NCBI GenBank assembly: GCA_025642065.1
Contig: JAODUP010000555.1
Location: forward strand, 476,001 to 540,000
Length of the DNA: 64,000 bases
Direction: 5' to 3'
Source: Paralvinella palmiformis
Taxonomy: Eukaryota; Annelida; Polychaeta; Terebellida; Alvinellidae
Below are positions 37,671-47,780 of this stretch, piece after piece. Below the pieces are notes generated by a model, which searched no databases, was not told the DNA's origin, and worked only from the letters and a program-made list of their open reading frames with translations. The position numbers were made by a program, and so were the translations under genes. Each line of letters starts with the position of its first letter. The first letter of the stretch is position 1.

Positions 37671-40600
37671 GTTACCTTCAGAACTATCATCAGGTATGAC
37701 CCAGATAGTTATGTTATTAGCTAACTTCTCTGTAGATAGAAGTACCCTACAACAAAGAATTATTAATATTATTATTATCATCGTCATTATCCATCACAAG
37801 AGAAACAGTGTTTCAAACAAATCTTTAGAATTATAAAAATAATGCTTTAAAAACAATTAGTAACAAAATTCATTTACCAGACATGGGGTCAATTCAATTC
37901 TGGAAATTGAATATTTAAAACAAAATGGAATTGATAAATTTTGAATTGGAATTGAAGTTTCCTACAAAAAAATTAAATCCACAAATTAATTAGCTATTTA
38001 ATATTTTAATTCAGAAACATTTCTTCCATGACAATCCTACTTGGAATATAAACTACTAGGAGTAGGTACTCTGAATACCTACTCATTGTAAAAAGTAGTA
38101 AGTAAAAAATGGAATTGATATATTTTATGTGGAACTGACCAAATGGAATTGACTCCATGTCTGGTATTTACATACAGTTTTGTCTTTTGACTTTTAAATG
38201 TTTAACTCCACATTGGTATTTATCATCTAATTGTAAGTATTAATGTAGGACACTGAATGGCCTAAATTGTGCCAATGTGTCGTTAAACAACATTAATCCA
38301 TTCATCCATCTGTAAGTATTAATGTGGCCTGATAACAACATCCACATTAACCTCATCACTCACCGAAATAAATACCATATCAGTACTACATTTTGGAAAC
38401 ATCCTCCCTTCACAAAATATTATTTACCTTCTAACATACAGAGAATATGATGGTATTGGTAGTCAACAGATGTGTATCAGAATTAAGATATGACCAACAT
38501 AATTTGCTTACAGCTCAGTGCTGCCATCATAATTTCCTTTAAAAAGTATGAAAGTATCAAAATAATACAATATGTCTCATTTCTGTCATTCACACAATGA
38601 TTACCAAATTTATATACTTAGATTCGGGATGCAAAAATCTATGTAGTAAGTACATGTACCACATGTTAATTGGCTACTTCATGCGTCCAGCTATGAAACT
38701 GGAGTATATATAAAAGAAGTGAAGCATAATGATTTGATATATTACATAAATTTATATTTAATATATAAATTCCAAATTTATGTTTAAAAAATACTTTAAA
38801 AATCTGGCTGAACAAGAGTATAAAAAAGTATAAATCTATCAAAACAAAATTTTATTATTATTTAAAAAGTGTGTAATGGCAGCACTGACAGTTAGATAGG
38901 AATCAATCGTAACAGTAAAAAGGAAAATACTGAGCGAGTGGAATCAGAAAGACACAAGGGGCGACTCTCTAGACAAATGAGATCATCAGATAAAACACTG
39001 CACGCACACACACACAAATATTACTAGTAGATGATGATGATGATGATTGATGTTTTGTGGCCACTTTTGTGCACAAGGTAGGTTAAATGGGATGAGCGAC
39101 AGCAAAGGTAATGTAGCGAAGTCATAGATGAAACACACTCCAGATATGCCCACGTCGAGATTCGAACTCAGGTGGTAGTGATCTGTGATCTAAAGCGCTA
39201 CCAGTTAACCCACAGAGGCGCCCTAGTATTACCAGCAGAAAAGGAGTCCATAGCTTGGAGATCTGCACACAGCACACTACCAGCTGTGCTCTGACAATTT
39301 TGAAGATTGCATGTATGCACACCAAGAATTAGTTAACAGCGACACATATAGAGAAACGAATCCATTTTGGGGTTTGTTCTTTGACATGATGGACAACACG
39401 GAATACAGAAAAACCCATCACTGATTTAATGGACAGCACCTGTAATACACCACCAAGTCACGGTACCCTCAGTTCACTATCCCAATCTGACAATAAGATC
39501 AAACCCTGCCTCTTTTTTACTTACTACTTTTTACAATGAGTAGGTAATCAGAGTGCCTACTCCAAGTAGTTTATATTCTAAGTAGGATTGTCTGGGAAGA
39601 AATGTTTCTGAATTAAAAAATTAAATGGTAAAATAATTTGTGGATTAAATTTTTTTGTAGGAAACTTCAACTCCAATTCAAAATTTATCAATTCCATTTT
39701 GTTTTAAATAAGCAATTCTAATACCAGAATTGCCCATCAATTCCAATTTCGGAATCGAATTGACCCCTTTTTACCTTGACTTTGAGATGGCTGCCAACTC
39801 TTCAATGTTTCTCTGACACAAACACCCATTGACTAATCGGAAATCTCTGTCCCGTGATGGTCCCTGGAATGTGGGTAAATTATCAAATAAATTAAGCTTT
39901 TTAAAATAAGTATTAAAATAAAAATGCACAATAACACCGCATATATCATTTCAGTTTCCAGCATAGTAGAGTGGACTCGATCATACAAACATCAGGTATG
40001 TGTCAACATGCCAACACCACCGAGCTATAATATGCCATAAAAGCGGACTCCATGACAAATAAGCCACAGACAGTCGAGTTAGATCAAGAACATTCATGCA
40101 AGAGGAAAACGTGGTAGACCGAGAGATTTAATCACCTGCCAGACTACTGACCTCATCATTACCAAGGAGAAGCTTGTTCGGGACATGAAGCTGGAGGATT
40201 TCAGATCCACCATCTTCCCGGTCACATGACAGACATATACCTGGAAATATAATTATGACAAATGATAAACTGTGGAATTGACACATTGATCTACTAGATC
40301 TACTAGGCATTATTCACAAAAATAAAAAACATCGACAACCACTGAACTGGTATGTTTTCAGACATCAAACACAAAAGTGTTTTGCAGAATCCATTCTTAA
40401 GAAAGGGGTTTTCTAACCATTTGTTTCGTGAGCAACTTCCCTCCCCCCCATCCCCCATAAAACATTTCCAGATGAAAATGTTTTTTCTTAGCCATTCACT
40501 TAAAATTATATTCCCAGCCATAGGGTGATAAACCAAAGTGGAAATACAATTAGAATGTAACAAGTATATTTCAGTAACAAACTCAATGAAAGTTTGTGTT

Positions 40601-43600
40601 TTTGCTGTTTAACAAATGCAGTCAATTGTGATTAACAGCTACAACCATAATTTACCATAAGCTAAGAGATGTTCACTGGTAAATAATTAAGGGGATTATA
40701 ATCTTGAAAATTTACTGCTCTCAATACACAAAAAGTTCAGATAATTGGTGAACACCCGAAAAAGTGACAGATCAATAAATATTAACATTCCTGCAATATA
40801 AAAGTAACCTAAGTAAAATCAATCAATACTTTTACTCATAATAAATTACAATAATAAACCCAACCTCATAAAAGCAGCATTGTTAGCAAAGGAGATAGTA
40901 ACAATATTAAGTAACAGATGCAGGGCCTGAAAAATTGGTTTCCCAGATGTCCAGGGCAAGTATATTTTTATGCCGGGCTAGTGCTGATCACCGATCGCTT
41001 GCCCGTTTGGCCAAGTGCCTTTTTGAGACGAAAATTTACCAAACCCGATGAGCAAGCTAATTTAAAAAAAAAGCTTTACAGTATTAAAGAGTAGGTTTTT
41101 TTTATAATGAGGGGGACAGGTAATATCAACAAGATTAGACAAAGAAGCACAATATCAGAGAACTTAGCTTTATCTGACCATAGAAAACTATACACCAACA
41201 CTACATACTTACAGTCATCTGAGAGCCAAGTTAATGAATGAGCAGGCCTTTGTAGATCATACATAAACAGCTCATCATACCTGTAATATTTGTATTATTA
41301 TTGTTAAGTGTCCAAGCTGTTACAGACACAGGTGAATTACATACAATACAAAACTGGTGGTCAATTATAAATTTAGATACGGAATTGAAATAAAAAATGG
41401 AAAATTTAAAACCAGAATTCTACGAAATATTTGTTCACTTAGTCAGGTATGGCAAATTTTATTTGTTAAAACCATGATCTATGTTCATGAAATAGGGATA
41501 GCACATGAAAGTGTGATCACTTATTTCCAGTGTGTTCCCTTTTTTGAGTGGCTGTTCATATCTCCTCCTGTATCACTCATTGAGAAACCGTACAGAAAGA
41601 TGGAGCTGAAATATTGCGAGGGGGGTCACTGTCATAGTGTATTACGTCCCCTTCCTTTTTAATTAATTCAGTGGAGATGACAGCGGCATTTAACGTGGTC
41701 ACCCATCCACGATGTTGTGAGCCAAAAAATTAATCCCTGGAAAAGTTTTGACATTTTGCAGGATCAAACCTGTGATCTTTGGTGGTAACTAAACCAAATC
41801 CACCCTTTACCACAAAGTGTATTACCGATAGACCACAGGTGCTCAAAGTAATTTTTTTAATACAATTGTGATATAATTGGCTCCTTTGATGTCACGTTTT
41901 ATAAAAATGATAAGTATGCAAACAGGACTCTATATTACACTGGTCCTTTTCATTCCAAACATTCTTGAAGTTTAGAATTGGCCAATCAGAGACTGGTTAG
42001 CTTGTTGCACATATGACCAGAAACCAGCTGAAGTATTTTTTATCTAGGTCACAAGACCAACACAACAGTAAATATAATCATAATCTTTTTCCAGAGCCCT
42101 TTCATTACCATCCGATTTGGAATCTTGGCGTGGGCATATCTGAAGGGTGTTTCATCTTTGACTTCACTTGATTACTTCTGGAGGTCGCTCGGTCCATTTA
42201 GCCTACCATGTGCACAAAAGTGGTCTTAAAACATCAATCATCACCTATCTCTAGTGATTGAAACAGATGAAGTGATTACAAATATATTATCTCTATGTTT
42301 GTTAATTCAGCAAAACCTCTTTATAAATATTTGAGAAACGAGTTAAAACTCTACCTGACAGCGTAACAAGTATCAGTTTGAATGATAGTAGAAAATTGAC
42401 TTGAATTCAATATTTTATATTATAAGCCTAAATATACCATTCACATTCCGTTGGAAATCTGAAGTGAAGGGATGATGGAGGAAAGATTATTTTGGTGAAT
42501 AGTAACACCTGGTCAGGATTTCACACTCAGAGAGGAGTCATTATTTTCTCTTGATAATCATTTCAGTTACAACTAATCCACTAATTAAATATCAAAAGCA
42601 CACGGTATTATTTTATTATTATCATATATTCTATCAGTATGGAAAATAAACAGTATTTTGACAGAGTAAAATACTATAAATCTATGCTCTCGGTGACTGG
42701 CCACCTCTTCATTGGTCAGCCAATGGTCCTTTTCATAAAAAATGGAAATCCTCGGTAAATCGGCCGACCAATCAGGAGCTGGCTAGCTTTTTGTATCCTC
42801 TTTCATAATAACGGTCATTGGGAGCAGGTATTTAATATACAGTGTTGCTTCTAGGATCTAGCCAATGTGGGGGAGCTTCCGCATAGGTTTTAAAAATCTG
42901 GGGGATTTTAATGTAACATGGGGACTTGGCATGAAAACCATTTAGGGGAAAAATGCATACCTCCAGGAATATTTGAACAAAACATTATGACATTTGCATC
43001 CTATTTGAAGTATTTATACACATAGTTTTACAGTGTAAGCATAATCAAATGTATGCATATCACTTATATCTGTAATATGGAAAAACAAGACTACAAAAAT
43101 GCTTCAATTTTTTTTGATGAGACTGGTTTTTATATACTGTATGGGCTTTCTTCTCCTTCCACTTATTTATAGCTAACTCATAGTTACCAAAACTGCATAC
43201 AATTCCTTAAGTAAAGTATGAATACAGTTAATATGATACATGAAATTCATCATAATATTAACATAAAATGCAAAGAAAACAGTGATCAAACAAATATACA
43301 GGAGAGGGACAGAGAAATCCACCACATAAACAAACCATGTGCTTTTATTTACTGTAAACAAAGTTAACTGGCCAATCAGGAGAGAGTATTTGAGTCACGT
43401 GACTAACATAATAGAAAATGGATGTCTTAGTGAGCTCCGGTGGCCTAGCGGTTAAGCACCCGACACTTGGTGCCAACGGTCGCAGGTTTGAACCCTGTAA
43501 GAGGTCGAAACTTTTCCAGGGATTAATTTCTCGGCTCACTACATCATGGGTGGCTGACCACGTTAAATGGCGCTGCCGTCTCCACTGAATTATTTAAAAT

Positions 43601-46600
43601 AAAGGGGGACGTTAAAAACACCCCCTGAGGACGTAAAACACTCTGGCAGTGACCACCCTCAGGGTATTTCGGCTCCATCTTTCCGTACTGCTCCCCTGTG
43701 AGTGGTGGGGGAGGAGTTTCTCAACCACTCCCAACATAGAGGCTGTGCTGATTAAGCGACAGCCTGGGGATTCTCCCCAAACAACAAAACCAAACCAACC
43801 AGCCAAGATCACCAGCCCAACAAAATCTCTTCCATCATTCAAGCATGGTTCTTATATTCAATAAATATTTATAAATATGACATTTGAAATGGCTACAACA
43901 GTAGATTTTGGCATCATTTCAGATCAGGAAACTATCGAATGATAAATATTTGGTGTTTATCACGACTCATTTTCTGCTGATAATGCCATACCAGTGGTAT
44001 GGCATTATTAAAGCTAATATGATGGGGTGATCATTATACACTTACAATATTGCATTGTGGGATTTTATTCTGCGCCATGCAGTGCCCAGGGATATTTTTA
44101 TTTTACGCCATACATTAAAATATTGGGGGAATCCGGGAAAAACGCGTCCTAGAAGCAACACTGACCCCTCCAAATGGAACTTAGTTCTGCCTAGGAACTG
44201 TTCACACAAAATATAATAGTGACGAGGAGGCCGTCAAGGCACATAGCACGTACAATATTGTGCCATGGGGTTTCATTCTGCACCATGTGCGGCACAGGGA
44301 TATTTTTATTTTGCGCCATACGTTAAAATATCGTGGGAATCACACCAAAACGCGTCCTAGAAGCAACACTGTTTATAGTATTTTAGTCTAATAAATCATC
44401 TTTTGGTTGCCATACTGGAATGCTATTTGATAAAATCAAATACTATTATCTGTTTTTGACATTTTAAAAGTGGATTAATTAGTTAAATCTGGAACAATAT
44501 TTACTATTCACTGAAATAATGGTTTGTTCATGGTCCCTTCGATTCAAATTTGTGTAAAATGTAAACAGTATATTCAGGCTTATATAAAATATTTAACTCG
44601 CACCTTATTTCTGAGTGTGGCATAACAAATAGGACAGATTATATTGATCTCTCGCATGAAAGAACGTTTGAAATACACACAGCTATTTTGTATCATCAAA
44701 CTTACACTGTAAAATATAAATTTAATTAATTTCTCACGTATTTATGTGAGACATCAGGATATTCTAGAAAGAAGAGGTTTTGCCGAATTAACGTAAAGTA
44801 TAAAATTTTCAATATCCTTATCTACTTTCATCACTGGAAAAAGACTGTGGTTATATCCAGAGCTGGTGTTTTCTGACCAAGCTGAAAACAGTTCAGCTGG
44901 ATTCTTGTCATTGGGATCATAAGCTAGCCAACCTCTGATTGGCCAGTACTTTTGGAATCTACGAAATGTAAAAGACCATTTGCCAAGGAAAGGACAGTGA
45001 TTTAATTGGCTTTTGTAAAATTGAAAAGAAACAAATGGAACTGATCCTATAATTGACCTTTATAATAATTATAGAGTAGACTACAGAAATTGTAGAACAT
45101 TATTTTTACCGTAATAAATAAATTTACCACTTTTAGACGTACAACTAAGTGAAAGCATATATTTTTGCTAGACCAGAAATGGGGTTAATTTAATTCCAGA
45201 ATTCAATATTTAAAAAAAATGGATTTGATAAATTTTTAATTGGAATTGAAGTTTCCTATAAAAAAATAAATCCACAAATTAATTTCTTAATTCAGAAATA
45301 TTTCTTCCATGACAATCCTACTTGGAATGTAAACTACTCGGAGTAAGTATTCCAAGTAGGTACTCTGAGTAGGTACTCATGGTAAAAAGTAGTAGGTAAA
45401 AAACGGAATTGGAATCGATACATCTGGAACTGATAAATTTGATGTGGAATTGACCCCATGTCTGAGCTAGACTGGTTGTTATAGCATTAATCTCAATTTA
45501 TATGTCCATGCCTATCTCCCTTGAGATATTGCTATTGTTTGAAAACTCCGAAAAGGAAAAAATCCCAAAATACAAAATGAATGTACAAATACTAAACACA
45601 GGTATGCTAATTAGGTAGAGATGTTCTTTTTATTCAATCAAGTTTTAAGACAAGAGTTCACATTTTATTTCAAAATATAGCGCAAACAGATAGAATCTTA
45701 ACTGAATCTAGTGACTATAGTTTAGTTAGAACATGCTTTTGGTCAAACAAATACTGAAATACGGCTCCAAATTACTCCCCAAAAAGGACTTTGTCCCTTT
45801 ATACCAATTATTCAGCTTTCAACAATAAAGAATATCTGCTAAACATATTCAGGGATAGAGTATCTATGGCAGTTTTAGGACACTTAACACGTAATTAACC
45901 ACAAAGTTCAATGTTTTTCTATTAGAAAAGTTTCAAAACATTTATCCAACTTCAAGCTATCCATAAATGTGCATTTTGTTTTTGATTATATATTTTTCGG
46001 CGCCATAAATGTTCTTAAAATGGAGGCTAACTAGGCAGAATTCAGACAATTGCAGCAGAATTCAAATACTTCAGTATTATTTTTAATAAATTGCAAATTT
46101 GAGAAAACAACCAGAGGAACTATTAATGCATGTCATATACTATTTAAATAAAAGACAAGGACATTAAGTCCCCACAACTAGACTGACACTAACTAGTGTG
46201 AGATGGTTGAAATGAATTAAGCCTTCCTTTTTACTACTACTGCGTAAGAGCAATAAACGTCTCTCACACTGAACAATCGGGGAGTAGACAGTTGATATTG
46301 TTTTATACCTTAACGAGGATTGCACTGAACATTTTTTGCTTTTCACAGCAAGAGGAGAGACATGTGTGTTGAACGTCATTACCTTATGTGAATATGTCAT
46401 TGATTTGTGTGTGCCTCAAACAAATTTGTAACAAAGTGTACAAATTCTGGCAGTGTCCAAAAACTAAATTTCACTAGATCTAATGGGGGAATAAGACTAA
46501 TCGCCCATATGACTAATCGCCCCACAATATACATCACCCCAGAATTTCAAGACGCTTCCCCCACTATGATAATTGAATGTAATATATATGTATATATAAT

Positions 46601-47612
46601 ATTTTTGTAATGTAGATGAATTGTGATTAAATGTTTAAAAAAATCTAAATAAAGCATGCAAACAGGTTAAATAAAATTACTTTATGCAATGACTGTGACA
46701 ACTACTGAACACATTTAAATACGAACATACAGGGTATAAATTGAGTTAACAATCATGGTCACTTCTGTATGCATGATGGCAACCAGTTGGTAGAAGGGCA
46801 GGTTGCGGTGACGAACTTTGGAATTGAGCTGATGGTGCCATCCTTCACAATCATTGTTGGTACTGATGGTACTGTTAAAAATGAACCACACTCTCGGGGG
46901 CTCGGTGTTGTATGTAGTTAAGTTCAGGTGGTCTGTAGTGTAAGTAGTTTGTGATGGAGGTAGACACTGGTGTGACAGGTGCATTCATGGCAATGATGCC
47001 TGTGAACATTGGAGTGATGTGCTCAGCAGGAAGGAACGGCAAACACATTAGATGGCGAATAAACCTGATAACAGAACGGAAGTTAGAAGACAATCTGGTA
47101 GATTCAGCGACCAGCAGCGATGCACTGCATCCGATAACGTCTGGTCATTGCACATCCATGAGAGCGTCACCTCTTCGTTACTTGCTGCGTAGTACTGCTC
47201 TGTGGTAATGTTTGTACCACAATGAATGAGATACAATTTGCCATAGTCATTTATTCAATGATACATGATAAAACCACATTGTGACAGTAAACACTATCTA
47301 TAATTATTAAGTGGGACGGCATATGATATGGGGCGAATCGTCCGATGGGGCGAGGTGTCTATTTGATTTAATTATTATAGACTAGAGACTATTATAGAAT
47401 AGTCTAGATCTAGTAGAGTCTAAACAAAACAAGACCCGTCCCCATAAGTCGTATGATAAGATCTAAATGGATTAAATACTGTATGTCTGATGTATTCTTC
47501 TGAATAGACTTTAACTGTCAGAAAAATATACATTAATATCTTGAGCTGTTAGAGAACTGACTTACTGTTTCACTGATCGGAAAAACCAATCATCTTCGTC
47601 AAATTCAGTCAT
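28302..47612 (-). CDS. WDR73: WD repeat-containing protein 73, ten coding exons
   Basis: Exons in transcript order: 47612-47566, 41280-41213, 40240-40152, 39863-39775, 37746-37676, 34987-34856, 34504-34357, 33031-32881, 29121-29085, 28510-28302; 1041 nt, 346 aa plus stop. All introns are GT-AG and every phase fits (2,1,0,2,1,1,2,0,1). The start MTEFDEDDWFFRSVKQYDEL aligns with human WDR73 (DDW...SLRLYQDF). Further matches: FMYDLQRPAHSLTWLSDD, SEILQLHVPNKL, RDRDFRLVNG, NITIWVIPDD, VAFGSRGNDICVLDIDQ, CSGSLYSLDVRMK and the C-terminal FTHQGHMIG...DHTWHP...LHAW, the best-conserved block. The family is a cytosolic WD40 propeller (human 378 aa), mutated in Galloway-Mowat syndrome and linked to Integrator subunits. 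Introns are packed with transposons; exon 9 is only 37 nt. No stop or frameshift was seen, so it should be functional. Confidence 0.93.
29085..29121 (-). CDS. WDR73: WDR73 37-nt micro-exon (exon 9)
   Basis: Minus strand: TAACTTCCAG acceptor, 12 codons + 1 nt reading CSPTELDAFSLS, CAG|GTAAAC donor. It bridges ...GQHLKIK (phase 0 end at 32881) and DAGSVNVYKV (phase 1 start at 28510). The joined stretch corresponds to the human ...[21 protein letters not shown]... segment at equal length. Confidence 0.85.
29385..29640 (-). repeat. tRNA-derived SINE, family S5 (WDR73 intron)
   Basis: Minus sense: GTGCTGCGAACTTGCAGG, B box GTGGGTTCGAATCCAG, TACGTGTGTTTTGGGG, then GCCCGGTCATTTGACCCGGG, ending at a G/C homopolymer near 29390. 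Unlike S1-S4. Confidence 0.5.
29930..31455. repeat. 1.5-kb minisatellite, TTGGTGTACTATTTG(TTTG/TTTA)n
   Basis: About 45-50 tandem units of GGTGTACTATTTG followed by a variable number of TTTG/TTTA/CTTG tetramers; unit length varies between about 21 and 37 bp. It lies in WDR73 intron 8, between exons at 32881 and 29121. Because the unit lacks in-frame stops in three frames, it produces the longest open frames of the window (up to 494 codons, LVYYLFVYLFI-type), which are artefacts. Confidence 0.95.
31456..32400. other. WDR73 intron sequence with short local repeats
   Basis: TGTATAGTTTGGTGATGTGA-CCAA occurs near 31676 and 32008, each preceded or followed by GATAATGGTCTC and a TATC(T)CCCCCC stretch (31620, 32058): a diverged ~400-bp direct duplication. 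AGAACTAAGGTTAAGGACAC is duplicated in tandem at 32262-32304. Confidence 0.5.
32406..32485 (+). repeat. Dispersed repeat: GTACAGCACC...AATATACATT(ATT)n
   Basis: Second copy of the 9787-9860 family. It lies beside an open segment (32500-32600) that is not a WDR73 exon. Confidence 0.5.
33035..34355. other. WDR73 intron 7, no gene seen
   Basis: Intron between exons 34357-34504 and 32881-33031. Contains a (TC)n(AC)n tract near 34158-34192. No convincing coding frame or known repeat. Confidence 0.5.
35031..35220 (-). repeat. SINE, family S1, near full length (WDR73 intron 5)
   Basis: Minus sense: GGGCGCCTCCATGGTCTATC, TGTTAGACCACAGATCACTA, B box GTGTTCGAATCCTGG, GTGGGCATATCTGAAGG, ...GGCCGTAAATCACCGATCAT, (CAT)n tail. 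The tail ends about 45 nt upstream of the acceptor of WDR73 exon 6 (34987). Confidence 0.8.
35386..35421. repeat. (AT)n microsatellite
   Basis: Pure AT run in WDR73 intron 5. Confidence 0.9.
35645..37048. mobile_element. 1.4-kb TIR DNA transposon in WDR73 intron 5
   Basis: Left end CTTAAAGGCGACGGGAAAAG and right end, reverse-complemented, CTTAAAGGTCACAGGAAAAG agree at 17 of 20 positions. A second inverted pair lies inside: GTGACGTCATCTTTGCCAAA (35833) against TTTGGCAAAGATGATGTCAC (36841). Plus-strand frames inside look weakly coding: ISSPITLNQAVKRITASIDC (35933-36090) and WPIQECAALGQLVEHLLDLF (about 36239-36298). The superfamily and target duplication were not determined. Confidence 0.55.
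37637..37666. repeat. (TA)n microsatellite next to WDR73 exon 5
   Basis: Starts about 10 nt inside intron 5, just past the exon 5 donor (37675-37674). Confidence 0.9.
37878..38163 (+). mobile_element. hAT-like MITE, family M1 (complete)
   Basis: 286 bp with terminal inverted repeats CAGACATGGGGTCAATT and AATTGACTCCATGTCTG. Flanks TCATTTAC (37870-37877) and GTATTTAC (38164-38171) agree at 6 of 8, an 8-bp target duplication as made by hAT transposases. The interior is non-coding, with AATTGGAATTGAAGTTTCCT and CTACTTGGAATATAAACTAC landmarks. Confidence 0.75.
39031..39223 (-). repeat. SINE, family S1, near full length (WDR73 intron 4)
   Basis: Minus sense: GGGCGCCTCTGTGGGTTAAC, B box GAGTTCGAATCTCG, ...GGCCACAAAACATCAATCAT, (CAT)n. 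Confidence 0.75.
39513..39768 (-). mobile_element. hAT-like MITE, family M1, truncated, next to a splice donor
   Basis: Inverted copy of M1. The right end, GAATTGACCCC, stops at about 39766-39768; the WDR73 exon 4 donor GT is at 39774-39773. The far terminus (TACTTACTACTTTTTAC...) is truncated, and the last 7 bp of the near TIR are missing. Confidence 0.65.
41547..41845 (-). repeat. SINE, family S2, diverged (WDR73 intron 1)
   Basis: CCTCCTGTATCACTCATTGA, GAAAGATGGAGCTGAAATAT, GGGGTCACTGTCATAGTGT, GCATTTAACGTGGTCACCCA, AATTAATCCCTGGAAAAGTT, then a decayed tRNA-like head. Confidence 0.65.
42107..42246 (+). repeat. SINE, family S1 (WDR73 intron 1)
   Basis: TTGGCGTGGGCATATCTGAA, TTTCATCTTTGACTTCACTT, GGTCCATTTAGCCTACCATG, AAAACATCAATCATCACC. 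Confidence 0.7.
42840..44371. mobile_element. hAT-like TIR element with nested SINE (tentative)
   Basis: CAGTGTTGCTTCTAGGA (42840-42856) and its perfect 17-bp reverse complement (44355-44371) bound 1.53 kb. CAGTG is a typical hAT start. The flanks (TTAATATA, TTTATAGT) agree at only 5 of 8. A second terminus-bearing segment with the same end lies inside (44035-44163), about 125 bp similar to 44247-44371, so more than one insertion or a partial duplication is involved. An S2 SINE (43430-43800) is nested in the middle. Confidence 0.5.
43430..43800 (+). repeat. tRNA-derived SINE, family S2, full length
   Basis: GTGAGCTCCGGTGGCCTAGC, GGTTAAGCACCCGACACTTG, B box GCAGGTTTGAACCCTG, GGATTAATTTCTCGGCTCAC, CCACCCTCAGGGTATTTCGG, ...GGGGATTCTCCCCAAACAAC. 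Best reference copy for S2 in this window. Confidence 0.8.
45174..45464 (+). mobile_element. hAT-like MITE, family M1 (complete)
   Basis: 291 bp; termini CAGAAATGGGGTTAATT and AATTGACCCCATGTCTG. Target duplication TGCTAGAC (45166-45173) and AGCTAGAC (45465-45472), 7 of 8 identical. Confidence 0.8.
46715..47095 (-). pseudogene. MULE-type transposase-derived pseudogene fragment
   Basis: Minus strand: FIRHLMCLPFLPAEHITPMF (about 47064-47005), followed after a frame change by STISTNNDCEGWHHQLNSKV and RNLPFYQLVAIMH (46880-46760). LPFLPAEHI and TNN-x-EGWH-x-x-LN are landmarks of the MULE-domain transposase-like proteins common in invertebrate genomes. The frame change, stops and missing N-terminal part show it is dead. 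It lies in WDR73 intron 1. Confidence 0.6.
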
Positions 47613-47780
47613 CTTTAATAACTGCTTACCGAGAACTCCGTCCCAAAATGAAAATCGATCCTATTCGTTTCGTATCGACTAAAACCGCACCACTAACTTT
47701 GGATACCGTCAAGAATCTGGTTATGTCGTATCGCAGCTTAAAAAAGCAATTCCTGGTTCCCAGACATGATTTATTCATCA
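47613..47780 (-). promoter_or_regulatory. Presumed WDR73 5'UTR/promoter region
   Basis: Immediately upstream of the WDR73 ATG (47612-47610). CpG-richer than its surroundings, no TATA box seen. Placed only from its position next to the first coding exon. Confidence 0.35.

Noticed and set aside
40139..40151. Alternative WDR73 exon 3 donor (GGCAG|GTGATT)
   Set aside because: It gives phase 1, which breaks the frame into exon 4; GAG|GTCAGT after 40152 gives phase 0 and gapless alignment with the human protein.
47048..47236. Minus-strand frame MYLIHCGTNITTEQYYA...
   Set aside because: No family recognised and no support beyond openness; it adjoins the MULE relic and may be its decayed upstream part.
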